Shown piece by piece: positions 54,883-64,000 of a stretch of DNA of 64,000 nt. Both the position numbers and the translations under genes were made by a program. Each line of letters begins with the position of its first letter. The first letter of the stretch is position 1. The DNA is from Fluoribacter dumoffii NY 23 (GTDB lineage: Bacteria; Pseudomonadota; Gammaproteobacteria; Legionellales; Legionellaceae): NCBI RefSeq assembly GCF_000236165.1, contig NZ_CM001373.1:2244776-2308775 (forward strand), read 5' to 3'. Below the pieces are notes generated by a model, which saw only the letters and a list, made by a program, of their open reading frames with translations, had not been told where the DNA came from and did not search any database.

Positions 54883-56562
54883 TTAATCGGGATCCTTATA
54901 GAGCGCTTCAAACCAATTTGCCATCACGTCATTACGCATGATTCGGGCGGATTCCAACGAATCCCTCATCATCTGTGCAAAACCATGCTCTATTTTTTTA
55001 AAACAATTGTTCTCTGTGGTTCTGCGGCGATTGGCTTGAATGGGTGGGCCTAACAGTTCGATTGCTTTCATCAGCGGATTCAGTTTTTCAGAAAACACAT
55101 AGTGACTTAAGCGCATGGGATGAGTTTTCTCAAGCCACCAGGATAAGAAAGGATTACTTAAGCCTTGCACAAAAGATTGCATTGTTTTTTGATAAATTGA
55201 GTCATTGGCTTCGGATGTTTGGCGAACCTTGTCAAACGGTTGCGTGGCGCTCGTTGTGCACAGTTGTGTGAGGTCACGCTCTTCAAAACGCACATGGTAT
55301 TGCTCTTTACTGCAATCGGGATCACCCGTTGGGTTAATAATCATCATTTCATAAAGCCCTGGCTGTAATTGTTCAATGGCATCACCATGCTCTAAAATGG
55401 CACGATGGTGCAAACGAACGACTTTGGCTGAGACAAAAATCCCTAAATGCCCAACGGAGGGGTGAAGAAGATAGACCACTCTCTGTTTTGCTTCCTTCAA
55501 GGCTTGTGTCGTAGGATAAATCGTTCTTATCCAATGCAAAGCCTGCCTCGGTGGGGTAATTTGATCGCCTTGGGAAGCAAAAAGAACAATGGGACTGCGA
55601 ATGCGTTTCAAATCGTAAACGCATCCTTTATGAATTGGCATTTCACCACGCTCCAATTGATTGCCAATAAAAAGATTAATCACCGTGGCCATTATCTCTT
55701 CTTGACTAAATTGGTAAAAGCCATTCCACCAGCGTTCAAACTCTAAAAATCGCTCCCGCTCCCCATCGATTTCATCAAATAAACCATAATACTTATCCCA
55801 AATCGCTGTGGTGGGATTGAGTAACTCAAAATTAGAGACCAACCAGGCCCCATCCAATACCCCTTCTTTTAAATCCGATAGAAAGCGAGCACTCCAGGCA
55901 CCACCCAAGAGTCCCCCTAATAATTGCATGGGATTGGCTTCGTCTTCGCTGTTGGACCAATAAGAAACCGGTGAGCCATTCATGACCGTCAAGCCAACCG
56001 ATCCCACACAATCAGAAGCCAATAAAGCCAGCATCCAACCCGCTTGACAATTACCATAAAGAATAGGCGATTTGCCTTCATGCCAAGTTTGGACTTTTTT
56101 GACAAAGGACCGCAGGGTGGCCAAGACGTCGGCCAGCGTTTGATGCGGAACAGGGTTAGGATAAAAAATAACAAAGTACACGGGATGGCCACTATGAAGT
56201 GCAATGCCTACTTCAGAGTCCCGTTTAAAACCACCAATCCCTGGCCCATGGCCTGATCGGGGATCGATAATAATAACCGGATGAGCCTGCGGATCAAAAC
56301 ACGCTTCAAAACACACATCGCCAACCTCAAGAATTTTAACTAAGGCATAATTGGTTTTAGGCTCCAATAATTTCCCATCCAGGACTAATTCGTATTTAAA
56401 ATTAAGCAGTGGGGGCAACCCTTGTTGTTCGTGCTCCATCATGTTATTGGCACGTTCACGTAAGGTATCCCAAAACAAAATAGAACGTTGCCAACAATCC
56501 AGTTGGTAAGAAAAAAAATCATGCCCAATTTGATAAGGCGAGTCCGTGTTGTCCTTGTCCAT
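54883..56562 (-). CDS. DUF3141-type alpha/beta-hydrolase
   Basis: 559 residues. An N-terminal helical part (SPYQIGHDFFSYQLDCWQRS) is followed by an alpha/beta-hydrolase core. The G-N-C-Q-A-G nucleophile box near residue 170 has Cys as in PHA synthases, an Asp lies in FASQGDQITPPRQA and a His in SVGHLGIF. Members of this family often neighbour MaoC-Pta, ackA and fabI in other proteobacteria. Here that set is 25 kb away. Shorter than many family members (about 750). Likely acts on polyhydroxyalkanoate intermediates or granules. Confidence 0.85.
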   Translation of the reverse strand: MDKDNTDSPYQIGHDFFSYQLDCWQRSILFWDTLRERANNMMEHEQQGLPPLLNFKYELVLDGKLLEPKTNYALVKILEVGDVCFEACFDPQAHPVIIIDPRSGHGPGIGGFKRDSEVGIALHSGHPVYFVIFYPNPVPHQTLADVLATLRSFVKKVQTWHEGKSPILYGNCQAGWMLALLASDCVGSVGLTVMNGSPVSYWSNSEDEANPMQLLGGLLGGAWSARFLSDLKEGVLDGAWLVSNFELLNPTTAIWDKYYGLFDEIDGERERFLEFERWWNGFYQFSQEEIMATVINLFIGNQLERGEMPIHKGCVYDLKRIRSPIVLFASQGDQITPPRQALHWIRTIYPTTQALKEAKQRVVYLLHPSVGHLGIFVSAKVVRLHHRAILEHGDAIEQLQPGLYEMMIINPTGDPDCSKEQYHVRFEERDLTQLCTTSATQPFDKVRQTSEANDSIYQKTMQSFVQGLSNPFLSWWLEKTHPMRLSHYVFSEKLNPLMKAIELLGPPIQANRRRTTENNCFKKIEHGFAQMMRDSLESARIMRNDVMANWFEALYKDPD

Positions 56563-56798
56563 GCGTCACCACCATCCTAAATCTCAATCTCTTTATCTAT
56601 TGTGGACTAGGGATAAGATTTTTACAAAAATTTTCTCTCCATCGGATGACTGATATTGACAAGACCCAATGAAGACAACGACTGCTCAAGGAAGTAATTA
56701 AAGGGAATTAACTAATAAAAAAATCAAGTCTTAACCGTTTGTTGTTGCGCAGTAGATAATCTATTATGGCACTAAATCATTCGATTAAGAAAAATCTC

Positions 56799-57110
56799 AT
56801 GAAAAAGATAAATTTCCTATTGTATTTATTAACCATGCTCGCCATATCCTTTGTCATCATGGGTCATGAAACCACTGAAGCCACAGACACTAAAAACCAA
56901 ACGAAACACATGTATCGCGGCTCCTCGATTACTCTTGAAGAGTTAGCCAAAGTTGCGGATTTATCCTCGGCACGGGATCAAAAAGGAAACCCCGTGACCC
57001 TAGAAGAAGAAAACTATCAGGTTGGCTCTTTTACAAAAGGCACAGTGACTATCATTCCCAAAAGTGGGGAAGCGGACGATGTCATTACCTTGGATTTAAA
57101 ACCCAATTAA
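56799..57110 (+). CDS. Hypothetical secreted protein, 103 aa
   Basis: A signal peptide (residues 1-22, IMGHETTEA boundary) is followed by a small soluble domain with ITLEELAKVADLSSARDQKGNPVTLEEE. No family recognised. ATG 56799 is preferred because it leaves a normal signal peptide; an ATG at 56766 adds eleven residues with no better ribosome-binding site. It is divergent from the DUF3141 gene. Nothing is seen in 57111-57282. Confidence 0.55.
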   Translation: MKKINFLLYLLTMLAISFVIMGHETTEATDTKNQTKHMYRGSSITLEELAKVADLSSARDQKGNPVTLEEENYQVGSFTKGTVTIIPKSGEADDVITLDLKPN

Positions 57111-57282
57111 TGCATAAAAATCTGACCTTGCTTAATAGGAGCTGAAAATCCACTATTCGCTTTGTAAGTCATGATGTCTGTGCCCCTGATATGGCCATTT
57201 GCGTCTGCAGTCTCCTTACTTAAGGCGACAGTAATCGACAATAAACCACGAACAACACCCTACACCATGACTCATTCCTTGA

Positions 57283-57735
57283 TTAATTAGGGGCATCTGA
57301 AGGATACAAAGCACGCAGCTGCGTCAACACTTTTTGTAGTTTTTGCCAGTTTGCTTGTGTTCCTTCTTTATCATTGCTATCTCCTGTTTTATCAAGACGA
57401 GTAGCCAATTGACTGACATAGCTCAAATTTTGTTGCAATGTTTTTTTCTGTTCCTCTGATAAATCCTCGCTTAAAGCGGGTAAGGCTTTGACTAAATCAC
57501 GAATGGCAAACGCATGTTGGTGTATGGAATTTAAATCATCACCAGCCAACACTTGATTGATGGAGGCCGCATGCTTATCTATTGCCTCCCAAATGGCTGG
57601 AATGGTTTTAGGAATGGATTCAGTCGGCTCTTCAGTCGCGCTAGCAAACACATGGGAATACCCACAAAAAATCAAAAGACTGGTTAAGAAACCTAACCAT
57701 ACATGCTTTCTTTGTTTCGAAGTAGTGCGCTTCAT
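57283..57735 (-). CDS. Periplasmic helical protein of the RND operon, 150 aa
   Basis: A signal peptide (cleavage near VFASATEE) is followed by a four-helix-like mature part (AIWEAIDKHAASINQVLAG, HQHAFAIRDLVKAL, LSYVSQLATRLDK). The start overlaps the permease stop as ATGA and AAGGAG lies before it, so it belongs to the metal-efflux operon. It may be a metal chaperone or an operon-specific accessory. No family claimed. Confidence 0.72.
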   Translation of the reverse strand: MKRTTSKQRKHVWLGFLTSLLIFCGYSHVFASATEEPTESIPKTIPAIWEAIDKHAASINQVLAGDDLNSIHQHAFAIRDLVKALPALSEDLSEEQKKTLQQNLSYVSQLATRLDKTGDSNDKEGTQANWQKLQKVLTQLRALYPSDAPN

Positions 57736-60700
57736 TTTTTTTCTCCTTGCTCAGTTTTATTCAATCTTCGCTTTTCCCGCCATCCTTCCATAGCATTATA
57801 CACTGTGGGCACAACCAACATATTTAAAAAGGTGGAGGTCAATAATCCTCCCAATAACACTTGCGCCAAAGGTCGCTCAAGCTCCTTTCCAGCAGGAGAT
57901 CCCCACAACAGAGGAATTAAGCCAAGCGCAGCTGTTGCTGCCGTCATGAGCACAGGAACCAGGCGGTCAAGAGTCCCTTGAATAACCACCTGTTCCCGCG
58001 ATTGTCCTTGGGCACGTAATTGATTGTAGTGACTCACTAAAATAATCCCATTACGTGCCGCAATTCCAAATAAGGTGATAAAACCAATCATGGCCGCGAC
58101 ACTCATGTCACCACTGGCAAGATACAAAGAAATCACGCCACCAATCAAAGCCAGTGGCAAGTTGAACATCACGAGCAGTGCTTCACGGAACGTGCCAAAG
58201 GCTTTGTGAAGCAGAATCAACATAATGAAAATAGCAAGCCCACCAAACACAATAATTACGCGTGAGGCTTGTTGTTGACTTTCAAATTGACCACCATATT
58301 GAATAAAATAACCGCTCGGTAGGGTAACCTTTTCCTTAACCCGTTGTTGCACTTCTTGAATCACACTACCTAAATCCCTCTCTTGCACATTAAAGGCAAT
58401 CACTAAGACGCGCTGCACGTTTTCGCGATTAATCGCAAAAGGCTGAGGCTCTAAGCGAATATCAGCCACAGCACGCAAAGGAATTTTGGTTTCCTGATTT
58501 GCCACTCCATGAGCATCAATGAGCATGTTTTGAATGGCTTTAATGCTGTCTCGCCCTGTTTCATTCATACGCAAATACAAATCGAACGTTCGCTGGCCTT
58601 CGAGAATACTCGATACCGTCATTCCATTGAGAAGAACTTGCACGTCCTCAGAAATTTGCCCTACATTAACCCCATAACGAGCCGCTTTCTCTCGGTCAAT
58701 GGTAATGATTAACTGAGGCACATTGATTTGCTGCTCTTTGTTAACATCCACTATTCCTGGAATGGTTTTCAAAATCGCTTCGACCGACTGACCCAGTTCG
58801 TTAAGGGTAGCAAGATTATCGCCAAAGAGCTTTACCGCCACTTGCGCTCTGACGCCTGATAGCACCTCATCCATGCGATGAGCGATAAATTGCCCTACAT
58901 TAAACAGTGCTCCTGGGATATTTGCTAGATCCGCGCGAATGCGTTGCAACAACTCATCCGGAGACATGGTTTTGTTTTTGTCAAAATTCAAGCGCACATC
59001 AAACTCACTAACATTAGGTGGTAATGCGTCTTCATCCAATTCACTGCGTCCTGCCCGTTGGGCAATGGAGATGACTTGCGGGTACTTCAGCAAAGTTTTA
59101 CTGACTTGATTGCCTAATCGCATGGACTCATCCAATGAAGTTCCAGGCAACGTGCTCATCACAATAATAAAATTACCCTCATGAAATTCAGGTAAGAACG
59201 AAGTCCCAAAAAAAGGAAGCAAGGCCAAGGCGAAAAGAAAGGCACCGATTGCCATGGCCACGACTGTTTTACAATGGGCCAGAGACCAATTTAACCCAGT
59301 TAAAAAATGTTTTTTTAACCAAATCACAAAACGAGTTTCCGCTTGAGCGTGTTGGGCCGCTTCTTCTTCCGTCAAATGATAACGTTCCTCTTGAGATAAA
59401 GCATGCATCACTACTTTAGTATCCTGCTGTTTTTCCGTTTTTCGTACTAAAAGAAGATAACAAAGGGCTGGCACCATAGTAATAGAGACCACAAGAGAAC
59501 CTAATACTGAGGCGATATAAGCAATCGCTAAAGGGCTAAAAATTCGCTCAGGAATACCTGACAAAAAGAAAATAGGCAAAAACACCAAGCTAATAATAAT
59601 GGTCGCATAGACCACTGAACTTCTAATTTCCAAAACCGCATCAAAAACAATTTCAATGGCGGGTAGAGGTTTTTTGGCCAACCGATTCAGTCTTAGTCGA
59701 TGTACTACATTTTCAACTGTGATAATACCATCGTCCACTACCTCACCAATAGCAATTGCCATCCCTCCTAACGTCATAGAGTTAATGCCAAAACCAAAAT
59801 AGTGAAGTACTAGAATACCCACAATAAAAGAAACCGGCATGGAGAGAAAGGTAATGAAGGAAGCTCGCCAGTTCATTAAAAAGAGAAACAATATAGCAAT
59901 CACAATGATGCCCCCTTCAATAAGGGCTTTGGTCAAATTGTGAATGGCTGATTCAATGAAATTGGCTTGACGAAACACATCGGTGATTAACTCAACACCC
60001 GCTGGCAAAGATTTTTTGATATCGGCTAAAGCGTGTTCCACTTTCTGAGTCGTGGTTACCGTATCGGCACCGAAGATTTTAGAAACGGTACCAATGACCG
60101 CGTTTTCTGCATTATAAGCCCCATCCCCTCGTTTGATTTCACCACCAAAAGCGACAGTGGCTACGTTGTTAATGGTGATGGGTACTCCATTACGAACCAC
60201 AATGAGTGTTTTTTTAATGTCTTCCAGCGTCTTAATACGCCCAATGGTGCTCACAACGAATTCAGTACCTGCCTGATGAACAAAAGCACCAGGCACGTTT
60301 TGATTTCCTGTCGCTAACGCTTGGCGCACTTCTTCAACCGTGATGCCATAGGCCAGCATACGCTTAGGTTCAAGCTGGACCTGATATTGCTTCACTTCCC
60401 CACCTAGAGACACCACGGAAGCGACGCCACCAAGAGCCAAAAGGCGCGGACGGATGGTCCAGTCTGAAAGTGTACGTAATGTTTCAGGGCTTGCAGTTCG
60501 ACTAATAAGCGCATATTTAAGTAGCCACCCCACTGCCGAGGTGACCGGCAACATCACTGGTGACGAGACACCTGGAGGAAGACGGTTTATTACTTGTTGA
60601 ATCCGTTCATTAACCAATTGGCGATTGCGATAGATATCCGTTTTATCATCAAATACCACAGTAATCGTCGATAATCCGACGGAGGTTTTTGAACGGACAC

Positions 60701-60941
60701 TGGCCACACCTGGCGTTCCATTGATGGCACTTTCTAAGGGATAGGTCACCAAAGTTTCCACATCTTGGGTGGCCATACCAGGCGCTTGGGTTTGTACCAC
60801 CACTTGTGGTGGAGCAAATTCAGGAAAAACATCCACGGGCATTTGTTTTAAGGTATAGCCACCCAGTAAGCAAAGGATAATCGTTAACGCCAAAATCAAA
60901 GGGCGATTATGTAAAGACCAGGCAATTAATCGCGTAAACAT
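57732..60941 (-). CDS. Heavy-metal-efflux RND permease (CusA/CzcA type)
   Basis: 1069 residues. 12 helices in two halves, with porter-domain motifs PVDVFPEFAPPQVVVQTQAPG and the TM4 stretch GGMAIAIGEVVDDGIITVENVVHR of the HME branch. The second half contains LPFFGTSFLPEFHEGNFIIVMS. A proton-driven pump of metal cations across both membranes. The adaptor stop codon is followed directly by this ATG. Which metal it exports (Cu, Ag, Co, Zn or Ni) cannot be read from sequence. Confidence 0.94.
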   Translation of the reverse strand: MFTRLIAWSLHNRPLILALTIILCLLGGYTLKQMPVDVFPEFAPPQVVVQTQAPGMATQDVETLVTYPLESAINGTPGVASVRSKTSVGLSTITVVFDDKTDIYRNRQLVNERIQQVINRLPPGVSSPVMLPVTSAVGWLLKYALISRTASPETLRTLSDWTIRPRLLALGGVASVVSLGGEVKQYQVQLEPKRMLAYGITVEEVRQALATGNQNVPGAFVHQAGTEFVVSTIGRIKTLEDIKKTLIVVRNGVPITINNVATVAFGGEIKRGDGAYNAENAVIGTVSKIFGADTVTTTQKVEHALADIKKSLPAGVELITDVFRQANFIESAIHNLTKALIEGGIIVIAILFLFLMNWRASFITFLSMPVSFIVGILVLHYFGFGINSMTLGGMAIAIGEVVDDGIITVENVVHRLRLNRLAKKPLPAIEIVFDAVLEIRSSVVYATIIISLVFLPIFFLSGIPERIFSPLAIAYIASVLGSLVVSITMVPALCYLLLVRKTEKQQDTKVVMHALSQEERYHLTEEEAAQHAQAETRFVIWLKKHFLTGLNWSLAHCKTVVAMAIGAFLFALALLPFFGTSFLPEFHEGNFIIVMSTLPGTSLDESMRLGNQVSKTLLKYPQVISIAQRAGRSELDEDALPPNVSEFDVRLNFDKNKTMSPDELLQRIRADLANIPGALFNVGQFIAHRMDEVLSGVRAQVAVKLFGDNLATLNELGQSVEAILKTIPGIVDVNKEQQINVPQLIITIDREKAARYGVNVGQISEDVQVLLNGMTVSSILEGQRTFDLYLRMNETGRDSIKAIQNMLIDAHGVANQETKIPLRAVADIRLEPQPFAINRENVQRVLVIAFNVQERDLGSVIQEVQQRVKEKVTLPSGYFIQYGGQFESQQQASRVIIVFGGLAIFIMLILLHKAFGTFREALLVMFNLPLALIGGVISLYLASGDMSVAAMIGFITLFGIAARNGIILVSHYNQLRAQGQSREQVVIQGTLDRLVPVLMTAATAALGLIPLLWGSPAGKELERPLAQVLLGGLLTSTFLNMLVVPTVYNAMEGWREKRRLNKTEQGEKK

Positions 60942-61916
60942 TTAATGATGCTCCTCTTGGCCTGACTGCGGTTTACTGCCCCCAGTGAGCCATAGTGTAT
61001 AAAGTTCGCGATTGCCTTGAGTCACAACGAGGTCGCCAGGCACCAAGCCGTCTGTAATCTCTGAGTAGTCATCGTCTACTGCACCTACTTTAACGTCCAC
61101 TCGTTCATACTCATCCCCATTTTGCACAAAAACGAATTGCTCATTATCCGCCTGTAAAAGGGCGGTATTAGGCACCGCAAGTGCCGCTTCATTATGAGCT
61201 AAAATGACATTGGCACGAACAAACATGCCCGGTTTGAGTAGTTCTTTCTCATTATTCAAAGTAATTCGCAGGTTCACTGTGCGAGTTAACGGGTCAAGAT
61301 TGGGTTCAATTAAAGTGACTTTGCCTGGAAAAACCAGCTTTGGGTAACTCAACGCATGAATATTGACTTCCTGTCCTACCTTAACCTTGCCTAAATCTTC
61401 TTCATAAACCTGGGCAATGACTAACAGTTTATCGCGGTTGCTGATGTGAAAAAGAACCGTATTCGGTTCAACAGCTTGACCTAAATTGATATTCCTGGCA
61501 TCAATGATGCCTGCAATGGGGGCTATGACCGCCACACTCGGCGGGGGATTACCCACTAATCGTGATTGCACGGTAGCCAAGCGTTGTCCTGTCTTGACAC
61601 CATCGCCTAAATTCACATCAATGGCCGTCACGCTCCCACTAATCCGAATACTGACATCCGCCTGCGCATCGGGTAAGAGTTGAATTTGGCCATTCAAACC
61701 AAGCATTTGCGCCATGGGACGATTGGTTGCTTTTGCGACTTTGATTTCGAGCATTTTGGTTTGTTGGGGTGTCAAATGCACAGGACCTTTGGCTCCTCCT
61801 TCACTCACTTCGATTTCTTCTCCATGGGCAAACACTCCCTGAGCATGGATGAGGAGACCAAGAAAAACACTGGCGAGTAAAATTGCTCTAATTCGCTGTT
61901 GTAATGCCATCATCAT
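60942..61916 (-). CDS. RND periplasmic adaptor (CusB/CzcB-type membrane-fusion protein)
   Basis: 324 residues with a signal peptide (cleavage near VFAHGEE). The lipoyl/hairpin region has IAPIAGIIDARNINLGQAV and the beta-barrel has LSYPKLVFPGKVTLIEPNLDPLTRTVNLRI, the family pattern. It links permease and TolC-like channel. ATG 61916 is preferred with AAGGA six bases upstream. It overlaps the TolC-like gene and directly joins the permease. Confidence 0.92.
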   Translation of the reverse strand: MMMALQQRIRAILLASVFLGLLIHAQGVFAHGEEIEVSEGGAKGPVHLTPQQTKMLEIKVAKATNRPMAQMLGLNGQIQLLPDAQADVSIRISGSVTAIDVNLGDGVKTGQRLATVQSRLVGNPPPSVAVIAPIAGIIDARNINLGQAVEPNTVLFHISNRDKLLVIAQVYEEDLGKVKVGQEVNIHALSYPKLVFPGKVTLIEPNLDPLTRTVNLRITLNNEKELLKPGMFVRANVILAHNEAALAVPNTALLQADNEQFVFVQNGDEYERVDVKVGAVDDDYSEITDGLVPGDLVVTQGNRELYTLWLTGGSKPQSGQEEHH

Positions 61917-63219
61917 AACCATTCCTTTGATAAGCTAAGTAAGGACAAAATCCTTGTGTGTGGCCAGGGCCAATGGCCGTACATAAAGCCACATACACTT
62001 GTAAATACTTTTCTAAAGTCGTGAGATAAGTCATTTGCAAATCATTTTGTTGTTTTTGCACTTGCAACACATTCAAAAGCGAAATTTGTCCATTTTCATA
62101 AGAGTCACGCGCCAGTTTCACGCTTTCAACGCCTATTTTAAGAGATACGCTTTGCGTTTCTCTAAGGCTCATCCTAAGTGCTTTCAATTGGGCATAGTTA
62201 CTCGCTATTTCTGTTTCAATGCTTAAATTCAAGGCGCGTAACGCCATCATCGCCTGAGTTCCCGTGCGACTTGCCTCTAAAATTCGTCCCTGATTCTGAT
62301 TTAAAAGAGGAAGTGGAACAGAAAGCGTAACGCCCAAAGTGCGATCGGCTGGTTGGGGTGGTCCCTCTTCCACCACAATTTTATCTTGTTGGACACCAAG
62401 CCCTACTGTCCAATCAGCAAAGCGCTCCGCTTTTGCCAAGTGGCGATCGGCAATGGCGCGGTTAATTGATAGAGCAATGGATTGGCGGTCAGGACGATTA
62501 TTAAGTGCTAACGTTTTTAGCGCAGGTAATTCAGGAAAATTTTGCCCTGTATTTAGGTCAGCCTTAAGAGATAAAGGAGAATTCGCATCTCGGCCCATCA
62601 ATTGGTTCAGTGTGGCCATTTGACTAATGCGAAGGCTATGTAATAAATGCTTTTCTTGAACAATGCGCAGATACTCAATGCGCGCTGCATTCTCATCCAA
62701 CTTTGAAATTTCAGCGGCATGATAACGATTATGGATGACGTTCACTAATTCTTTGTTGATTCTTAATAAATAATTCAATTGTTGCAGGCGACGCTCCGTA
62801 ATCACCGCGGCATAAAATGCATTCGCCACTTTGGCACTGAGTTGACGCTCGGCCTCCCTAATTTCGGCGATGGCTTTCATGACATCGAGGCGTGCGACTG
62901 TCTTTTGTTTTGCAATACGTCCAGAAATAGGGAATGCTTGACTAAAACCAGCACTGCGCGAATACTCTCCTTCATCATTAAATAAGCGATCGTCGTTATT
63001 TGAGAGATTAACGCTTGGATTGGGCCAAAGACCGGCTTGGATCAATCGGGCCTTTGCAATAGCTACATTATAACGAGCCGCTTTTAAATCCTTGTTATTC
63101 GCCAGAGCAATTTGGGTTATTCCCTGAAGGGTCAATGTCTTTCCTGCTATTGCCGAATAGGAACACAACAGGAGGAGCACTATCCAACAAGAACACTGCC
63201 AAGCACGATAATGTTTCAT
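61888..63219 (-). CDS. TolC-family outer-membrane efflux channel (CzcC-type)
   Basis: 443 residues with a signal peptide (cleavage near YSAIAGKT). Two repeated TolC halves follow: NKDLKAARYNVAIAKARLIQAGLWPNPSVNLS, then NRPDRQSIALSINRAIADRHLAKAERFADWTVGLG. It forms the exit duct of the tripartite pump with the two genes downstream. Overlap with the adaptor gene is about 30 bp. First gene of the operon after the lipoprotein at 63.2 kb. Confidence 0.92.
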   Translation of the reverse strand: MKHYRAWQCSCWIVLLLLCSYSAIAGKTLTLQGITQIALANNKDLKAARYNVAIAKARLIQAGLWPNPSVNLSNNDDRLFNDEGEYSRSAGFSQAFPISGRIAKQKTVARLDVMKAIAEIREAERQLSAKVANAFYAAVITERRLQQLNYLLRINKELVNVIHNRYHAAEISKLDENAARIEYLRIVQEKHLLHSLRISQMATLNQLMGRDANSPLSLKADLNTGQNFPELPALKTLALNNRPDRQSIALSINRAIADRHLAKAERFADWTVGLGVQQDKIVVEEGPPQPADRTLGVTLSVPLPLLNQNQGRILEASRTGTQAMMALRALNLSIETEIASNYAQLKALRMSLRETQSVSLKIGVESVKLARDSYENGQISLLNVLQVQKQQNDLQMTYLTTLEKYLQVYVALCTAIGPGHTQGFCPYLAYQRNGYDDGITTAN

Positions 63220-63243
63220 GACCAGGAAGACTCAAAATGATTA

Positions 63244-63615
63244 TTAATTCGTCTTACAGCGATAGGCACGGCCCACCATCCCATGATCCGCCACAAAATC
63301 ATTTTTGGGATTGCCTTCGTAAGTTTGCTGATGTTTGGTAATCCTAAGTGTATTCGCTCCTAAAAGCGCTGCTTTGTTTCTTAGGATATTGAGTTCATCC
63401 TTAATCAAATGCTCATGGGATTGATAAGATTGACTCATCCCATTGCGATCGTAGGCTCTGACCTCACCTAAAAAAGTGCAATTCTTTGTAGGCTTTCCTG
63501 ACTGTACAATGGTTACTTTTTCGCCTTCAGGAGTTAACTTAGCATTATAAGAACAACCAACAAGGACTGCCGGAACCATTAATAGGAGAGTGCGTTTCTT
63601 TAGAAAATGTGTCAT
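63244..63615 (-). CDS. DUF4156-like lipoprotein B
   Basis: 123 residues with lipobox AVLVGC. CTFLGEVRA, LNILRNKAALLGANTLRI and GRAYRCK match the same C-x-F-L-G ... N-x-A-x-x-L-G-A-N ... A-Y-x-C pattern as the 50.2-kb protein and are closer to the family consensus. It precedes the RND operon by 24 bp and is probably cotranscribed with it. Confidence 0.82.
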   Translation of the reverse strand: MTHFLKKRTLLLMVPAVLVGCSYNAKLTPEGEKVTIVQSGKPTKNCTFLGEVRAYDRNGMSQSYQSHEHLIKDELNILRNKAALLGANTLRITKHQQTYEGNPKNDFVADHGMVGRAYRCKTN

Positions 63616-63761
63616 TAATCAATACCTTTTTTGTTATTCTATCCTTTCAGTATCTCTTATCCAATGTGATTAAACAAGGCATGACATCAAGAAGAAAAAA
63701 GGGACTCTTTAGAGTCAATGAACCGTTATTGAGAGACTGGTTTTTGTTAACTTTTTACTTC

Positions 63762-64000
63762 TTATTGGGTAATTTGATTTCTACTAAAGTGTATCGCATT
63801 ATTTTTTGTTGCCAGCATTGGGCTATAGACACACACTGAACCATTGATTTTTCTTTGCTTCGCTGCATAACAGGCCAAATCAGCTTCTTTAATCACGGTA
63901 TTTACTGAAGCCGAGTGGTGATTCATCTGGGTAATACCAATGGAGCAACCCAGATTAAGCTCAGATAGAGTACCTTCTTTGAATGATTTTCTAGTCACCG
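63762..64000 (-). CDS. GGDEF-domain protein, C-terminal end (cut by window edge)
   Basis: The visible 78 residues are the end of a diguanylate-cyclase-like domain: LGCSIGITQMNHHSASVNTVIKEADLACYAAK fits the C-terminal S-I-G-I ... A-D-x-A-x-Y-x-A-K segment. The GGDEF motif itself lies outside the window. Stop at 63762. It is a different gene from the H-NOX-linked cyclase. Activity cannot be judged here. Confidence 0.75.
   Translation of the reverse strand, partial: VTRKSFKEGTLSELNLGCSIGITQMNHHSASVNTVIKEADLACYAAKQRKINGSVCVYSPMLATKNNAIHFSRNQITQ

Noticed and set aside
57732-60941. Naming the pump a copper-specific CusA
   Set aside because: Nearby copper genes invite the name, but the TM4 motif and visible Met residues do not settle the metal, so only the HME-RND family is claimed.

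Overview
The window looks like accessory DNA from a Legionella species. The main reason is the lvrR-lvrA-lvrB-lvrC leader followed by a P-type (Trb/Tra) type IV secretion operon, a layout typical of Legionella integrative conjugative elements (ICEs). An H-NOX gene next to a GGDEF/EAL gene, as described in L. pneumophila, and the moderate AT bias agree with this. The species call is inference. I see no tRNA, rRNA or CRISPR array.

Layout. 0-2.1 kb: a truncated ISL3-like transposase that cuts off an acetyltransferase gene, then a 434-aa orphan. 2.2-4.9 kb: a POT-type transporter, a small helix-turn-helix protein, and an orphan winged-helix protein with a possible link to conflict systems. 5.0-7.4 kb: the regulatory and replication leader, with a LexA/CI-type repressor (LvrR), an operator, LvrA, LvrB and a CsrA paralogue (LvrC/CsrT). 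LvrA and LvrB resemble the lambda O and P replication proteins. lvrA carries five CCGACACA repeats followed by an AT-rich run, so an origin may lie inside the gene. 7.4-22.0 kb: trbB-C-D-E-F-G-H-I-J-K-L, traG, traF, a 54-aa ORF and a large ArdC-like/Toprim protein, nearly all overlapping by a few bases. No relaxase, integrase or oriT is recognisable here.

22.2-57.1 kb reads as metabolic and stress cargo: a sterol-desaturase-family hydroxylase, a CaCA exchanger, two methyltransferases (one broken by a single inserted base), and a cold-shock protein. A polyhydroxybutyrate block follows: phaB, and the convergent operon phaC / MaoC-Pta fusion / ackA / fabI. Next come an H-NOX NO sensor with a GGDEF plus degenerate EAL partner behind an FNR/ANR-type box, and several tiny secreted metal-binding-like proteins. 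Then there is a complete N-type F-ATPase operon (without atpR), and a three-gene electron-transfer module (ferredoxin-reductase fusion, membrane protein, heptaheme cytochrome c). The cargo ends with DUF2933/ICMT proteins, decayed PAS and CHASE3-like sensor genes, a CopA-CopB fusion copper oxidase and a DUF3141 hydrolase. 57.2-64 kb: a heavy-metal RND tripartite pump operon, a lipoprotein paralogous to one at 50.2 kb, and the tail of another GGDEF gene at the window edge.

Together the cargo suggests survival under low oxygen, NO, copper and energy stress: carbon storage with acyl-phosphate ATP recovery, an alternative ion-coupled ATPase, periplasmic electron transfer, metal efflux and c-di-GMP signalling. 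That integrated role is inference. The individual family calls come from visible motifs.
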